DNA of 64,000 nt from Flaccisagitta enflata (GCA_965153355.1 OZ231126.1:107136001-107200000); one strand, 5' to 3'. Shown: positions 41,766-52,626, counted from the stretch's first letter. Numbers and translations are program-made. The notes: generated from the letters alone by a model not told the origin.

Positions 41766-42719
41766 ATGAAAACCAAAGCGAAACGGATGACGAGAAAAGA
41801 AAGAAGGGCCAAAGACTTGTCGGAGGGAATACAGCCACAACCTCAACGCAATCGTCAACGGCGTCGTTACCATCGGTTCACGGTCAACTTATTCGGTATT
41901 CGCCCCGATCATCAACAACCCGATCCTTCCATCGTCACCGAATTTAGACGCGATGACGGCGCTCTCATTCTTTTCCCGGCACGATCCGACTTTCAAAGCC
42001 TCAACGTAGAAGAACTGAAACATTTCTACAATTATGCGATTGACAAAACTTCACAACTTGCCACCAGGGGGGTGGTCTTCACTCACCTGATGGAATACTG
42101 CGCCGTATACGACTACGAAACTTTCCTTCAGTACTACAACAACGCTCCAGACATCTTCGTCCACCTCGTTGATAAATACTTTCCAGGCGGCATGGAATGT
42201 TTCGTCATTGCGCTACAGATGAGAACAGGCACCTTGGAGTTTGACGACGAGAAGCTGAACGAGATGTTGTCGGGAGTGATGTATCACGCAAAACTACAAG
42301 AAAATCTTGCCGCATATCTCGTCAAAAACTTCAAAATCGCGATGGGAAGACCATTGTCGACTTACGAGCATCAACATTACGACGACCATCCAGACAACAT
42401 GGTAGACATTTGGGGAAACCTTCGATTGAAGCAATGGCAAAAATTCTGCCAGCCAGCATTCCGACTTCCAGACCGTCATTCATTCGTCTCTCGTTACCAC
42501 GGTCACGATAAAAAACGCCCATTTGTCATCTGGTGGACCAAATTCGTTCTGGATGACATTTTTGATAAATATCTCAAGACAGAGAGAAAAATTACTTTGC
42601 TGAAAAGTGAGAAACGAGCATTGGAAAAGAAACTGGAGAAAACCAAAGGGAAATTGATAAAGGACACTAGAAAGTATGAATCGATTATCGAGGATCTCTA
42701 TCATCTCAGTTTTGATTAA
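41766..42719 (+). CDS. Tandem paralogue 2 of an unrecognised family, intact (317 aa)
   Basis: Uninterrupted frame from MKTKAKRMTRKERR to TAA at 42717-42719. A very basic start is followed by an Arg/Gln-rich linker, then a globular middle (LKHFYNYAIDKTSQLA, FVHLVDKYFPGGMECFVIAL, MVDIWGNLRLKQWQKF) that aligns block by block with paralogues 1 and 3. It ends in a coiled coil (LKSEKRALEKKLEKTKGKL). The ATG choice is supported by the same start in paralogue 1. A copy of the ~60-bp repeat lies 145 bp downstream. I recognise no known domain. Being open while its neighbours carry stops, this is the copy most likely to make protein. Confidence 0.6.
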   Translation: MKTKAKRMTRKERRAKDLSEGIQPQPQRNRQRRRYHRFTVNLFGIRPDHQQPDPSIVTEFRRDDGALILFPARSDFQSLNVEELKHFYNYAIDKTSQLATRGVVFTHLMEYCAVYDYETFLQYYNNAPDIFVHLVDKYFPGGMECFVIALQMRTGTLEFDDEKLNEMLSGVMYHAKLQENLAAYLVKNFKIAMGRPLSTYEHQHYDDHPDNMVDIWGNLRLKQWQKFCQPAFRLPDRHSFVSRYHGHDKKRPFVIWWTKFVLDDIFDKYLKTERKITLLKSEKRALEKKLEKTKGKLIKDTRKYESIIEDLYHLSFD

Positions 42720-42863
42720 ACCGTGCAGTCGAAAGATTACCATTCTGGGTAACTAATAAATGTCAGTGATCACGTTGCCCTTTCAGACTCCAGTTGTCAT
42801 GTCATTTTAGTTCGTTGGTCATTTTTGAAAATTTTATTGAATTTTATTTTATCAAATTATTGC

Positions 42864-42928
42864 ACGGAAACGGACTGTCAAGGCGCGCTTGTTGACCAAG
42901 GCAGACCGAGACCATCACATGCATCCAC
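42864..42928 (+). repeat. ~60-bp dispersed repeat, copy at 42.9 kb
   Basis: GAAACGGACTGTCAAGGCGC then GCTTGTTGACC...CAGACCGAGACCATC. CGGACTG and CAGACCG can pair around the core. Confidence 0.6.
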
Positions 42929-43119
42929 ATTTTGTTTGATCAATAATCAAATGGAATCATCTCGCATCATTTTATGTTTGTTATATATCACATTCGTTCG
43001 TTGTGTTTTCATATTTGTTTGACACCATAGTTCATTACTCTCTTGATGCTCTTTATGTTCACAGTACTTTCCAAACAAGTAACATACCTATCATCAACCG
43101 TTCAATTTTAAACTTTACA

Positions 43120-43941
43120 ATGCTGCGCGAATATATGAAAAAGTCATTCCTGGATTTGGCGTATATGGAAGAAGAAGAGGCAAGAGACCTCATTGGATCA
43201 ATCATTTACGACCCCAACGGCGTCCCTGGAGACGAATGTCTGATCAACACGGAGCATATCCTCAAATAGTTCGACGAGGTCGAGAACACCGCCACCATCT
43301 CACCATTGGACCAATTGCGCCTCGCGGATGAACTAGACCCGATGATCTGCTACGTCATCAAGCAACTTTCGTTTAGAGGATACGACCTCTTCTACTTCAG
43401 CCTGAGATCACTAGTACGCATCGAACAAGACGGCAATCATGACCTCGACATCGCGGCACTCTGGCCAAATGCCCTATACGCCAGAGCATGCGCCTATCAG
43501 ATCCTCCTCATCGACCGCAATACTTCGTGCATCGCGTATCACATAAAGAGCATCCTTGGTTGTCCGCCGATCTTCAACAAATATCTCCGTCCAAAGCCTA
43601 GAAGCAGATTCGTCACCGAGATAGGACTGTTTCCATATAATCTCTTTTGCGACCTCCAACAATCCGCCATGCATTTCTACCATGAAGATTGGCAGATCAT
43701 ACGCTACAACAAGGCCAATCCATATCGCCTGATCTTCACCATCGTCAAGGCGAATCATAAGGCAGGAAAATTGACGAAAGAAACGGGCAAGGCTGAACGA
43801 CTGAGAGAGAAAATTCAACACATGAACAGGAAAATTGAACTCTGTGAACAGAAACAAAGATTGGCGAAGAGAAAATCAAAGAAGCTACATCTTTACCTCG
43901 ACAAAGTCACCAAATATGACGACAATCCACCTAAAGAATGA
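43120..43941 (+). pseudogene. Tandem paralogue 3 of an unrecognised family, one in-frame stop
   Basis: ATG at about 43120 starts MLREYMKKSFLDL, unlike the basic starts of paralogues 1 and 2. The frame runs to TGA at 43939-43941 with a single TAG at 43267-43269. The downstream 211 codons contain DPMICYVIKQLSFRGYDLFYFSLRSL, EIGLFPYNLF and FYHEDWQIIRY, which match the family blocks, then a Lys-rich coiled coil. A copy of the ~60-bp repeat is 121 bp past the stop. Reading through the TAG would give a protein close in length to paralogue 2. Confidence 0.5.
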
Positions 43942-44061
43942 ACCTGTTATAACTACTTCATGAAATGTTTGACTAGACTCAGCTCGTTGTTCGTTGTGGT
44001 TCATTGGTTTATATTTCTCGCTAATTTATGAAAATTGATATATTGATCATTGTATTAAAAG

Positions 44062-44125
44062 AGAAACGGACTGTCAGGGCGCGCTTGTTGAACTGACAGA
44101 CCGAGCCTCTTCACAATTCACCACC
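44062..44125 (+). repeat. ~60-bp dispersed repeat, copy at 44.1 kb
   Basis: CGGACTGTCAG, a loop GGCGCGCTTGTTGAA, then CTGACAGACCG: a hairpin with 7 perfect pairs, an A-A mismatch and 3 more pairs. Confidence 0.65.
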
Positions 44126-44429
44126 ACCAAAAAACACACAATGTTGCAAATCATTCTTCTTAATCGATGTTCAGTCTCTGTATTCATTTTCATTTTACCA
44201 ACAGATACTTATTAATTAATACGCCCCGACATTATTCACTCACGATGGGTCGACACTTTGGGAGTGTAGAGGCGCTGTGACGTCACCATGACAACCGCAG
44301 CCACAAACAAGAGACTAATAGCGAGAAAGAAAATTGACGAAGCAATATTTAGACATATAATCATCTCTTACACCGCTATAAGCGCAACAGACTTGGTTAT
44401 GATTGGACAATGGTATCAAACAGCCGCGC

Positions 44430-44520
44430 CACAGTAGCCTAGGGGTAACATCCCAGACCTAGGATTCTGTAGCACGGCATTTTCTCCCCGAGTTCAAGAC
44501 TGAATTCAACATCCACCTTT
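44430..44520 (+). tRNA. tRNA-like module 1 (probable SINE or pseudogene)
   Basis: TAGCCTAGGGG (44435-44445) fits a pol III A box and CGAGTTCAAGAC (44489-44500) a B box, with 44 bp between. Flanking stems for a cloverleaf are weak. Not a functional tRNA that I can fold by eye. Confidence 0.5.
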
Positions 44521-44569
44521 CACATCTTCGTCAGTATTGGAATATAAACTCATTTTCGTTTCGATTTGT

Positions 44570-44665
44570 CGGTCACTTTGGAACTGCATAGAGGTAACAC
44601 CCTCGACTCTAGCATTTCCGAAGTGGTTCTTTTCTACGCGAGTTCAAGTCTCGAATGGAACAATA
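44570..44665 (+). tRNA. tRNA-like module 2 (probable SINE or pseudogene)
   Basis: TGCATAGAGGTAAC is A-box-like (44584 on) and GCGAGTTCAAGTCTCG a B box (44638-44653) with similar spacing to module 1, about 150 bp away. The pair looks like a dimeric or duplicated tRNA-derived element. Confidence 0.45.
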
Positions 44666-44736
44666 CCTTTTCTCATGAGATCTCGCTCATTGATCCAAAT
44701 TCACATTCGACAGACATTCCAAATCGTACTCTCTCA

Positions 44737-45142
44737 TCAACGGATTCATGACCAGGTGGGTCTATCATTAACGGACTCATGACCAGGCGGGTCTATCATC
44801 AACGGACTCATGACCAGGCGGGTCTGTCATCAACGGACTCATGACCAGGCGGGTCTATCATCAACGGACTCATGACCAGGCGGGTCTCTCCTCAACGGAC
44901 TCATGACCAGGCGGGTCTATCATCAACGGACTCATGACCAGGCGGGTCTCTCATCAACGGACTCATGACCAGGCGGGTCTATCATCAACGGACTCATGAC
45001 CAGGCAGGTCTCTCATCAACGGACTCATGACCAGGCGGGTCTCTCATCAACGGACTCATGACCAGGCGGGTCTCTCATTAACGGGCTCATGACCAGGCGG
45101 GTCTATCATCAGCAAACTCATGACCAGGCGGGTCTTTCATCG
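44737..45142 (+). repeat. 31-bp minisatellite, ~13 copies
   Basis: Unit TCATCAACGGACTCATGACC + AGGCGGGTCTA. Copies differ mainly at the last bases (TCTATC, TCTCTC). Starts ~75 bp after tRNA-like module 2. Confidence 0.95.
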
Positions 45143-45149
45143 GGGGATT

Positions 45150-47225
45150 TGCGACCGAACGGATCATTCATCGACTAAAGTGGTCAATCGGGCCACACTT
45201 CATCTGTTCCAAAATCATACAAAAACCAGTCGGTCATCAATACAACGATATACTGTCCATCTCTGATACGTGGGGCATCACAAACGGTTCATCTTCTATT
45301 CGACACACCAATACGCGGTATTTGAGCCGCATCGCTTCGCTTCCCCCCCCCTCCCCTTCCCCATCGACGTCACCTTCCAGATCAAGTGAAAGAATGAATT
45401 CCTTGCCCTGCGCGTACTTAACAAAACTGACTACAGCACAACAGGACTTCTAGGTAACACGCTTAATTGATCAAGTCGAAAGTCGCCCCCACCCCTCCCT
45501 TGTGATGTTTTGCGCATACGAAGACGACTATTTACGACCGAAACAACTAGAATAGATACTGTATGTAATTGCGCACGAATGAAAATATAATACTCAAGAA
45601 GTCGCTTCACCACAAAGAAACAATCAAGATTTACTTTCATACATTTGTAATGAAAACAACACATTGATACGGTAAACATAAATAAAGAGTCAGTTGGAAT
45701 AATAGAATTTGTTAGACAACAAATTAATTCAAATGATAACAGTTACACAGGATGACAGTGCATCTCAATTGTACTCATTTTGTATAACAACAATCATGAA
45801 AATGATAGCTTGTCTGACAGATAAGATCATACTAATTACTCAACGGTAATTATCTAATTTGAATCTTGTATGTCCTGTTGATACAGCGCCTCGGGGTGAT
45901 GGTTCATCCTGTTTGACTTTGCACCTGAAGACGGACCACCGCCTTCTGGGAGCGATAGTCAAACAGAATGACCAGTTGTCATCTAGAGCTGCTGTAGCAA
46001 AGGACAAAGGTAACATTTTGGTAAGTTGAACTGTTTTAATTTTCTTTACCTTTTCAATTACACCAGTTGGTAATGTTACATTCAGTAATTGTTATGATCC
46101 CATGTAATGATCTTTTCCCTTAGTATACATTACTGCTTGAAAACAAAACACTGTTTTTTAGCGGTGGTAATTATTGGGGGGAACGATTGTTACAGGAGAA
46201 TTAACAATGAGGAAAGTATATTTACTATATGGGATAATTGAGTTACTGGACGCTGGCGTATTATGGATATACTCTTTTCTTTACTAATTGAAACATTGTT
46301 ATTACTGTGCCCACCTACGCGTTTTTGTTATCGATGAACTATTTCTTTCAGAGTTGAGCTAGACTTCTATTGACTATTGATAGTTTTTTCTCGAAATTGG
46401 CGTATTTCTTTGAAATCTTATCTTCCGTTCAAAAATGGGGGGGGGTGTCAAGAAGCCTAGCTCATTTCCTCAAGACCGGTATCCTTTATCTGGATCTATT
46501 CATATTTAGATAGCATTTATTGACTCATTTACTCAATCCGTTTTGCTTTATCCATCTTTCATGGATCCGTTCATATCATCACGGGCACCATATCTACCGA
46601 CCATATTCAGGGCTCATAGAGACCCGTTTACCGGCTTTTTCTCTTCAGCGTCCAGACGTCTAGACAGTTCGTGGCGTGTTCCTATTCGCTAAAGCGAGCG
46701 TCGCAAGATTAGACGATTTCTGATTGGTCGCCTCCGTGGCGACGGAAGCGGCGCGACGTCGCGACGCGTCGTTTCTCCTCTCTTTTCCTTCTCTGGTTCA
46801 TTCTTGGTCTGGCTCTATTCTCGATCGTATCTCCTCCTTTTCGAACCTAATAATTAGAGTCGGTCCACGGGTTAACTACATGCTGACAGAGGTATCTATT
46901 ACCATTATTCATGCCATATTTTCTCCATCATTTGGGTCATTATTCTGATTATTGGTTACTCATTACGGTTATTAGGCTATATTTCCCTCATTATTCTGGT
47001 CATTATTTCTATCATTGGCCCTATTTTCGTCATATTATTCATTTTAGCTTCCTTTGGCATTAGGTGCATTACTCATGATATGTTTCCCTTTCTCTTTTGC
47101 TTTACTGTCAGTTTCTACGTTTCCACATGAGAATATACGATCTTATCATCTCATTTCCTGGTTCTGTAGATTCTCAGCGTGACAGTTAGGGTCGTAGGCC
47201 TTCCAGTTAGCCCATTTTGATCGGT
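45150..47225. other. No gene seen
   Basis: Contains a GC-rich patch (46725-46780, CGCGACGTCGCGACGCGTCG) that could be promoter-like, and otherwise AT-rich sequence. The recombinase catalytic half expected downstream of 47226 on the minus strand is not recognisable here. Confidence 0.4.
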
Positions 47226-48488
47226 TTACTGACACGGATTCTTCCTTAAAGCTATCATATCTCTTATCATATCTTTGGAGAAAGGCAATTTCTGATTTTT
47301 CTTTGTCTCCATATTCCTTTTGGCACTCTCTACTATTCGATCTAGAAACCCATCCTTGAGGGGATCATTCATTCCACTCGTACTAGGAAAAAATTTATTT
47401 ATCCATTTTAAGCTCACTAAAGCCAATTTGATTGATGATTTCGCGGTACCTCTTTTCCTCAGGTTTGAAAGATATCTGGCCGCAGTAATAACGTTCACCG
47501 GAAGTGAAATGTCTGAAGTGGCAATAATCGGGAAAAAAGTCGACTTTTTGACATATTCGAGAGAAACAGGGTTTTCATTTTCTTATGAGGAAGTTTCGGA
47601 ACTCCTTAGGGCGATTGCACCCTTGGATGAAATTGATAGGGTTAGTAAATTTGATAATTCTCTTTCATTTGGCGCTAAGCAGAAGTCCCTGGGACAAATA
47701 TTTTTCGCGTTATGAATTTTTTAAGATTTATTTACGAAAAATTCAAATTGAATTTTTTTTGATTTTTCATGATTTTATGTAGGATCAATAAAGGAGTGTA
47801 TCTAAGTTTTGTTAAGCATGCAAATACAAAAATTATGTTTATGAGCATAGCTGCTCATGTGTGAGGGTGATTTTGAGCATTTTAGCTTATTTAGCTCACT
47901 TAGCTCAGTCTTTTTTTTCTTATTTCAAATGCAATAAATAAGCAAATATATTGATAGATGTTTAAGCAAACAAATACAAGACAGCATGTCAGTGAGCAAA
48001 GCTGCTCACCTGTGAGGGTGTTTTTAAATATTCTAGCTCATTTAGCGCATTTAGCTTGCTCTTTTTTTCTGATTTTAAAACCGATAAATAAATGTTTTGA
48101 TTTAAGCATGTAAATACAAGAAAGCATCTCAATAAGCATAGCTGGTTGTGTAGTTGAGTGATTTTGAATATTTTAGCTCATCTAGCTCATTTGGCTCAGT
48201 CCTATTTTTCTCTGATTTTCAGTGCAACCACTATATACAATTGCTCTTAATTTGATCTAACAAATAAAAAGTTGCAATGACTGAAAACAAAAGCTTGGTG
48301 AAAAGTGAACAATGCTTACGACTTTTTTCCTCACGGCAACAGCCGCCATTAATGGTAGAGTATGTGAAAAAAGATCTAAGTGCAAAGCAGTATTTCTCTA
48401 CCGTACTTGGTTGCCGTGCAGCCCAGATATCCTCCAATACCCGAAATGACAGATGATGAGACCTCCAAAACTCTTGTTCAGCTATCAC
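47226..48488 (-). pseudogene. DIRS-like tyrosine recombinase, N-terminal part, possibly with an intron
   Basis: The minus frame 48488-48231 has RQPSTVEKYCFALRSFFTYS, the core-binding fold start of tyrosine recombinases. 47498-47226 has TAARYLSNLRKRGTAKSSIKLALVSLKWINKF, the following helices of the same domain. Between them, GTGAGG (just after GGCTGTTGCC) and CACTTCAG are donor- and acceptor-like, and removing the interval (about 47514-48336) keeps the frame. The interval holds a three-copy tandem repeat. The frame stops at 47226 before any catalytic Arg, so the catalytic half is lost. Position after RT/RNase H fits DIRS order. Confidence 0.5.
47790..48210 (+). repeat. Three ~145-bp tandem copies
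   Basis: Each has AAGCATGCAAATACA, GCATAGCTGCTCATGTGTGA and TTTTAGCTCATTTAGCTCA. Starts near 47812, 47962 and 48108. Lies inside the putative recombinase intron. Confidence 0.85.
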
Positions 48489-48591
48489 CTGTAAGAAATT
48501 AGAAGTTTTACTGCGAGCACGTCCCCTTGGAATGAATTCGAACCAAAAATTGAATTTTTGTTCAGGCCCTAATGTAGAACATTAGATCCCT

Positions 48592-49860
48592 TCACAACCA
48601 TAAATCCCAGATGTAAGATTTAAAATGATTTTTCAACACTGGCCAAAAGGGGGCTGATGTCCAAACAGGCACTACCAACACGACGGAACATTTACACAAT
48701 TTTGCATGATACAGAGCTTTTGTTACTAGACTATTTGAAGGGACCATCAAACCTGTTTCCCCTGCCCATGAATGGAGGAAGGCATCCACTCCCGTAGCTT
48801 TTGGGGAATAGAATAGCGAATAGAACCTATCACATTTTTTGTTGTAGTAGTTAGCAAAAAGATCAACCGAGATTGGCCCCCACTTCCCATTCAGCAATTT
48901 GTAAAAACTTTCTGTTATGCCCCAATCATCTGCATCAATCGCATCAGCGGTTCTTAAGACAGCATCAGCTTTCTCGTTCTCCGCTCTGGGAATCCACTCT
49001 ACTGAGAGATTAGTACTGTTTTTGAAGCATAATTCAAAGATGTCCTCTGCCATCATTTGCAACTTTTGTTTCATGCTACCAATCATGGTAATCTTCGCTG
49101 CGGACTGGCTATCTGTGTGAAACTTTACGCCTCTGTCTCTAATTTGTGGGAGAAATGCATGCAATGTGAAGTGTATGGTTGCCAACTCACGCCATGTAGA
49201 ACTTTCCTCCCTCTTTTCCTCCGCAAATGTTCTAGCCACAATCTTCTCATTGTTAAGAATACTGCCACAACCTGTGCTGGAGGCGTCTCCCTCAAATGAA
49301 TCAATACAAACAGGTTCGGATGAAGGGAAGCAATTCAGAACATTGAGTCTATCAATATTCCCCAGCCAAAATCTCAGCTCCAACTTGATCAATTCTCTAA
49401 GCACCACCCTAGTGTCCCACGACTCGGCTAGTGCAATCCAGATTTGTGCATTCCTTGACTTCAATCTACAAATGTCACCCAATACCGTCATTATTGATAT
49501 TAGTTGGCCAACAAACCCCGCCAGCTTTCTAGCGGTGCACCCCTGGGAATTTGACAATGTCAAAGCAAATTCTTTTAGCTTTTTTACCCTCCTTTCCTTC
49601 ACCTTCAGAGTACCCTCTGATGAGTCCCACAGGAAGTCTATCCATTCAAGAGATTGGGTTGGGGTCCAAACGCTCTTTTTCACTGACCACACTATCCCAG
49701 CCCTCATAAGGTCTTTTCTTATGTGGATACTGTCTGTCAATGCCTTTTCATATTCATGCGCACAGCTAAACCCATCATCCAAGAAAAGACAGTTTTCGAT
49801 GCCCGATCTCCTCCAGTGACTCACCAATGGTCGCATTATTTCGGTAAACAGATAGGGCAC
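48592..49860 (-). pseudogene. DIRS-like RT C-terminal half and RNase H
   Basis: 422 codons. LFLDDGF is the RT YxDD box of the DIRS class. RNase H follows with GDASSTGCG (Asp), WRELATI (Glu), HTDSQSA (Asp) and NEKADA (Asp). Then comes the SVDLFANYYN...GVDAFLHSW tail that follows RNase H in DIRS and Ngaro elements. It is in the same frame as the RT N-terminal ORF at 50262-49888, separated by one TAA (49888-49890), after which KVAPFSLRDVPYLF continues. RT copies element RNA into DNA. Apart from that stop this part is well kept. Confidence 0.85.
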
Positions 49861-49887
49861 ATCTCTCAGACTGAAAGGAGCAACTTT

Positions 49888-50262
49888 TTATCGGGCGTAG
49901 TAGAACACACCTTCCTTTTCAAATGCAAAACCCAGATAGTCCCTAAATGACTCGGCTACCAGACGATGATGGAACCCGTCCTTCATGTCATAAGAGAATA
50001 TATACCCTCCTTTCTTAAAAAAGGTACGGCCAACTTTGACGTCATCCATTTTGAAAGATGGAACTATGACATACTTGTTGAGAAAGCTACAATCAAGAAT
50101 GAGTCTCTTTTTTGTTGGTTCGACTTGGACAGACAACGGATTTACAATATGGGGCTTTTGGGTCACAAGTTCTGCTTTCCCAGCCTTAATCAGATTCTCA
50201 ATCTCACACAACGCAAATTCCTGATGTTCAAAGTATGATTTGTTATTGCCTCTATCATACAA
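49888..50262 (-). pseudogene. DIRS-like RT N-terminal half
   Basis: Contains LIKAGKAELVTQKPHIVNPLSV, RLILDCSFLNKYV and FSYDMKDGFHH (motif A, catalytic Asp), ending FYYAR before a TAA. This order matches RT fingers and palm. Reads on, in frame, into 48592-49860. Confidence 0.8.
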
Positions 50263-50297
50263 CGGGACCTCTGATGAAAGAAGTGTCTAACACCAAG

Positions 50298-50700
50298 TTA
50301 CAAGCCCCAATTGACTGAAAAAATCTTATACTTTTTTTCACAATTCAATCTACCTGCCACCAAAAAATCATTCTTCATGTTCTCAATGTCACACTCACCA
50401 AACTTTTCACAATCATCGGTCACCTGAAACACATCGTCAAATATTGATCTAATTGCTTCTTTGGCATCAGCTCTGTGACATTCAACCACATCTGTGGCAT
50501 TGCTATTTAGAGGCTGAGGCGTTCTCCGACGCTGCTCCACTCTGTCCATATGAAAGTCCCCTTCCAGGAAACTTGTTGCTTTGGTATGCCTTTTGATCGT
50601 GGCATCTTGTGTCGGCGGCGAGTTGGAAACACAAACTCTTCCAGTGCCCATGGAGACCGCAGTAGTTACATTGGTTCACAGAAGACTGCGGTCAGGCAGC
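50298..50700 (-). pseudogene. DIRS-like Gag end (zinc knuckle) overlapping Pol start
   Basis: On the minus strand CNYCGLHGHWKSLC (CX2CX4HX4C) is encoded at about 50687-50646 in one phase, closing at a TAG about 120 bp later. An overlapping frame from 50651 (MGTGRVCVSNS) runs to 50298 and leads toward RT. Gag and Pol in overlapping phases is a normal retroelement arrangement. Confidence 0.65.
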
Positions 50701-50739
50701 AGGCCAAAAGGGCCGGAACTCTGACAGGGTGGGGGGGTG

Positions 50740-51945
50740 GGTTTGAACGCAGCTGAATGATCTATTTTTGTTTTGATTGACATAGTCAAATTTTTTCCCT
50801 AACTCACTACATATTTCTTTCACTCCTTATTTCTTATCAAGAAACCGTAGTTTCTTTCTCATCTCAAGAAATTACTATGATTTCAAACAGGTTATCAGCC
50901 TGAACAGAACAAAGCAGCTGATTGGTTTATCTTACCCGGTTTCTTGCTAAAGTGGTATCGATCATTTTACTTTAAGTTACTCGCCCTCTGAGCTGCCGCA
51001 GTTTCTTCCCTCTTTTTCCTGTCTGCTTCAACCTTCTTTTCGGCCTGTTGGAACAGCTTTTCGTCTTATGCGTCTTGGCGCGTTTCAATCGTTGGAATTC
51101 AGTAGCCACCGGCCAGAAGAGGAGGTGTTTGTCATTTCGCTCAATCATGGTCATGCGATTGTCGACGAATTTGAAGGTTTTGGCCAGAGCGTTCCTTGCA
51201 GCAAATATATCATCCCAGGATAGATCCGGAGTTTTCAAGGCCGCCTCAACTTTCTCAAGTGACTCTCTCATCTCAATCATGTCGGTAAACTGTTGCTTGT
51301 TGCCCTCCTTAGTAATTCCCGTCAGTCTGATCGCATATTTGTTTGATCTGTTACTGGCCTCCATTTTCTTTACGGTGTCCAACATTTCCTGACTGATGAC
51401 TTGGGATGAATCAACCTCCGAGACGTCGCACACCGTCGGCGCCGAGGTCTGGGCTTGTCCTCTCACCGCATTGGACACAGCTCTTTGAATTGCATCGCCC
51501 AACTCTTGCCTGAGACCATCAATCTCCGATCACAGCTCACGTCGCCAGTTGTATTGAACTCCGTTTGTGTCACCCCATTTGTCGGAGTGATCCTGCTCTT
51601 CTTCCTCCCCTTCTTTCTCCTCTACACTGCCTCTTTTCTGAAGCCCAATTGTCAAAATCTCCTTCCGAGTCAAGCTGGGTTCCTCCCGATCCTTTGAGCT
51701 GCCCGCTCTCGCTGACTTTTCCCAATCATCTTTTGGCGGCATTTTTCTTGACCCCGCGCCGTAAAACAACTTATTTCTTTATTTCAAGAAGAAGAGGAAA
51801 AAATTTCTCTCAGAAAAATTAATTGCCGAAAACATGCGCTACGTGAGATTTGAACACAGATAAATGATCTATTTTTGTTTTGATCGACATAGTAGAATTT
51901 TTTCCCGTGACTCACTACGTATTTCTTTAACTCCAAAAGAAACTC
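50740..51945. repeat. ~90-bp direct repeats flanking the gag ORF of the DIRS-like element
   Basis: GATCTATTTTTGTTTTGATTGACATAG at 50760 and GATCTATTTTTGTTTTGATCGACATAG at 51866, each followed by TTTTTTCCC..ACTCACTAC.TATTTCTTT. Could be part of the split repeats of a YR element, or an internal duplication. Confidence 0.75.
50972..51749 (-). pseudogene. DIRS-like Gag, one in-frame stop
   Basis: From ATG near 51742 (MPPKDDWEKSARAGSSK) an acidic frame runs to TGA at about 51530, immediately followed in the same phase by a SEIDGLRQELGDAIQRAV segment. It then continues to TGA at 50972 with a basic tail (RPKRRLKQTGKRGKK). Apart from the single TGA the frame is open for about 255 codons. Sequence is poorly conserved, as is usual for Gag; assigned by position upstream of the zinc knuckle and RT. 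Confidence 0.55.
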
Positions 51946-51954
51946 CCTATTTTA

Positions 51955-52105
51955 AGTCTGGTTTAAGTCTGATTTATGTCTGGTATAAGTCTGTTATAAT
52001 TCTGGTATAAGTCTGGTTTTAGTCTGGTTTAAGTCTGGTTTAAGTCTGGTTTAAGTCTGGTTTAAGTCTGGTTCAAGTCTGATTTAGGTCTGGTTTAGGT
52101 CTGGT
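51955..52105 (+). repeat. 11-bp minisatellite (AAGTCTGGTTT)n
   Basis: About 13 imperfect copies of TTTAAGTCTGG. Confidence 0.9.
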
Positions 52106-52109
52106 TTAG

Positions 52110-52620
52110 CACTGCGCACTAAAGGGGAAATTCCTGGTCACTAACTTGCCTCGCGGAAAAATTCCTCGGGATTCTCGAATTCCTTAAGGATTGCAAGGGG
52201 ACTGCGAGGGGACCGCGGCATTGGGCCACTTTACAGGCTTTTTTCTTTTTGAGAAGTCATACAAGGAAAGCAATGATTCCGCTGAAGGCTTGTTGGGATG
52301 TTCTGCCCTGATTATCAACTATAATCTGATTTTTGAAAAATTTGCGAGGACCGCGAGGAATGGGGGGACCGCGAGGAACTCGAGGCTCGCAAGGAACATG
52401 AGGAATCTGAGGAATCTGAGGAACGCAAGAAATTTGAAAACAAAAAGTTAGCAAGGCTGACTGACACAAAAAACAAACACGAACTTTCAACCAAACAACA
52501 AAGAACAAAAAAAAAAAAAAACAAACAACAACAATAGCAACAACGGGGAAGGTGGCATAGGGGACCGGGGAACGCGGAATAGGGGACCGGGGAACGCGGA
52601 TTGGGAGGAAGGGGAATGCG
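52110..52620. other. Low-complexity, no gene
   Basis: GAGGACCGCGAGGAA-type and GGGGACCGGGGAACGCGGA-type purine-rich repeats, leading into the (CAA)n blocks. Confidence 0.5.
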
Positions 52621-52626
52621 GATTAC

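Noticed and set aside
44430-44665. Functional tRNA genes
   Set aside because: A and B boxes are present but I could not fold convincing acceptor and anticodon stems; called tRNA-like only.
46724-46948. GC-rich ORF at 46.7 kb
   Set aside because: Short, no domain, open mainly because of local composition.
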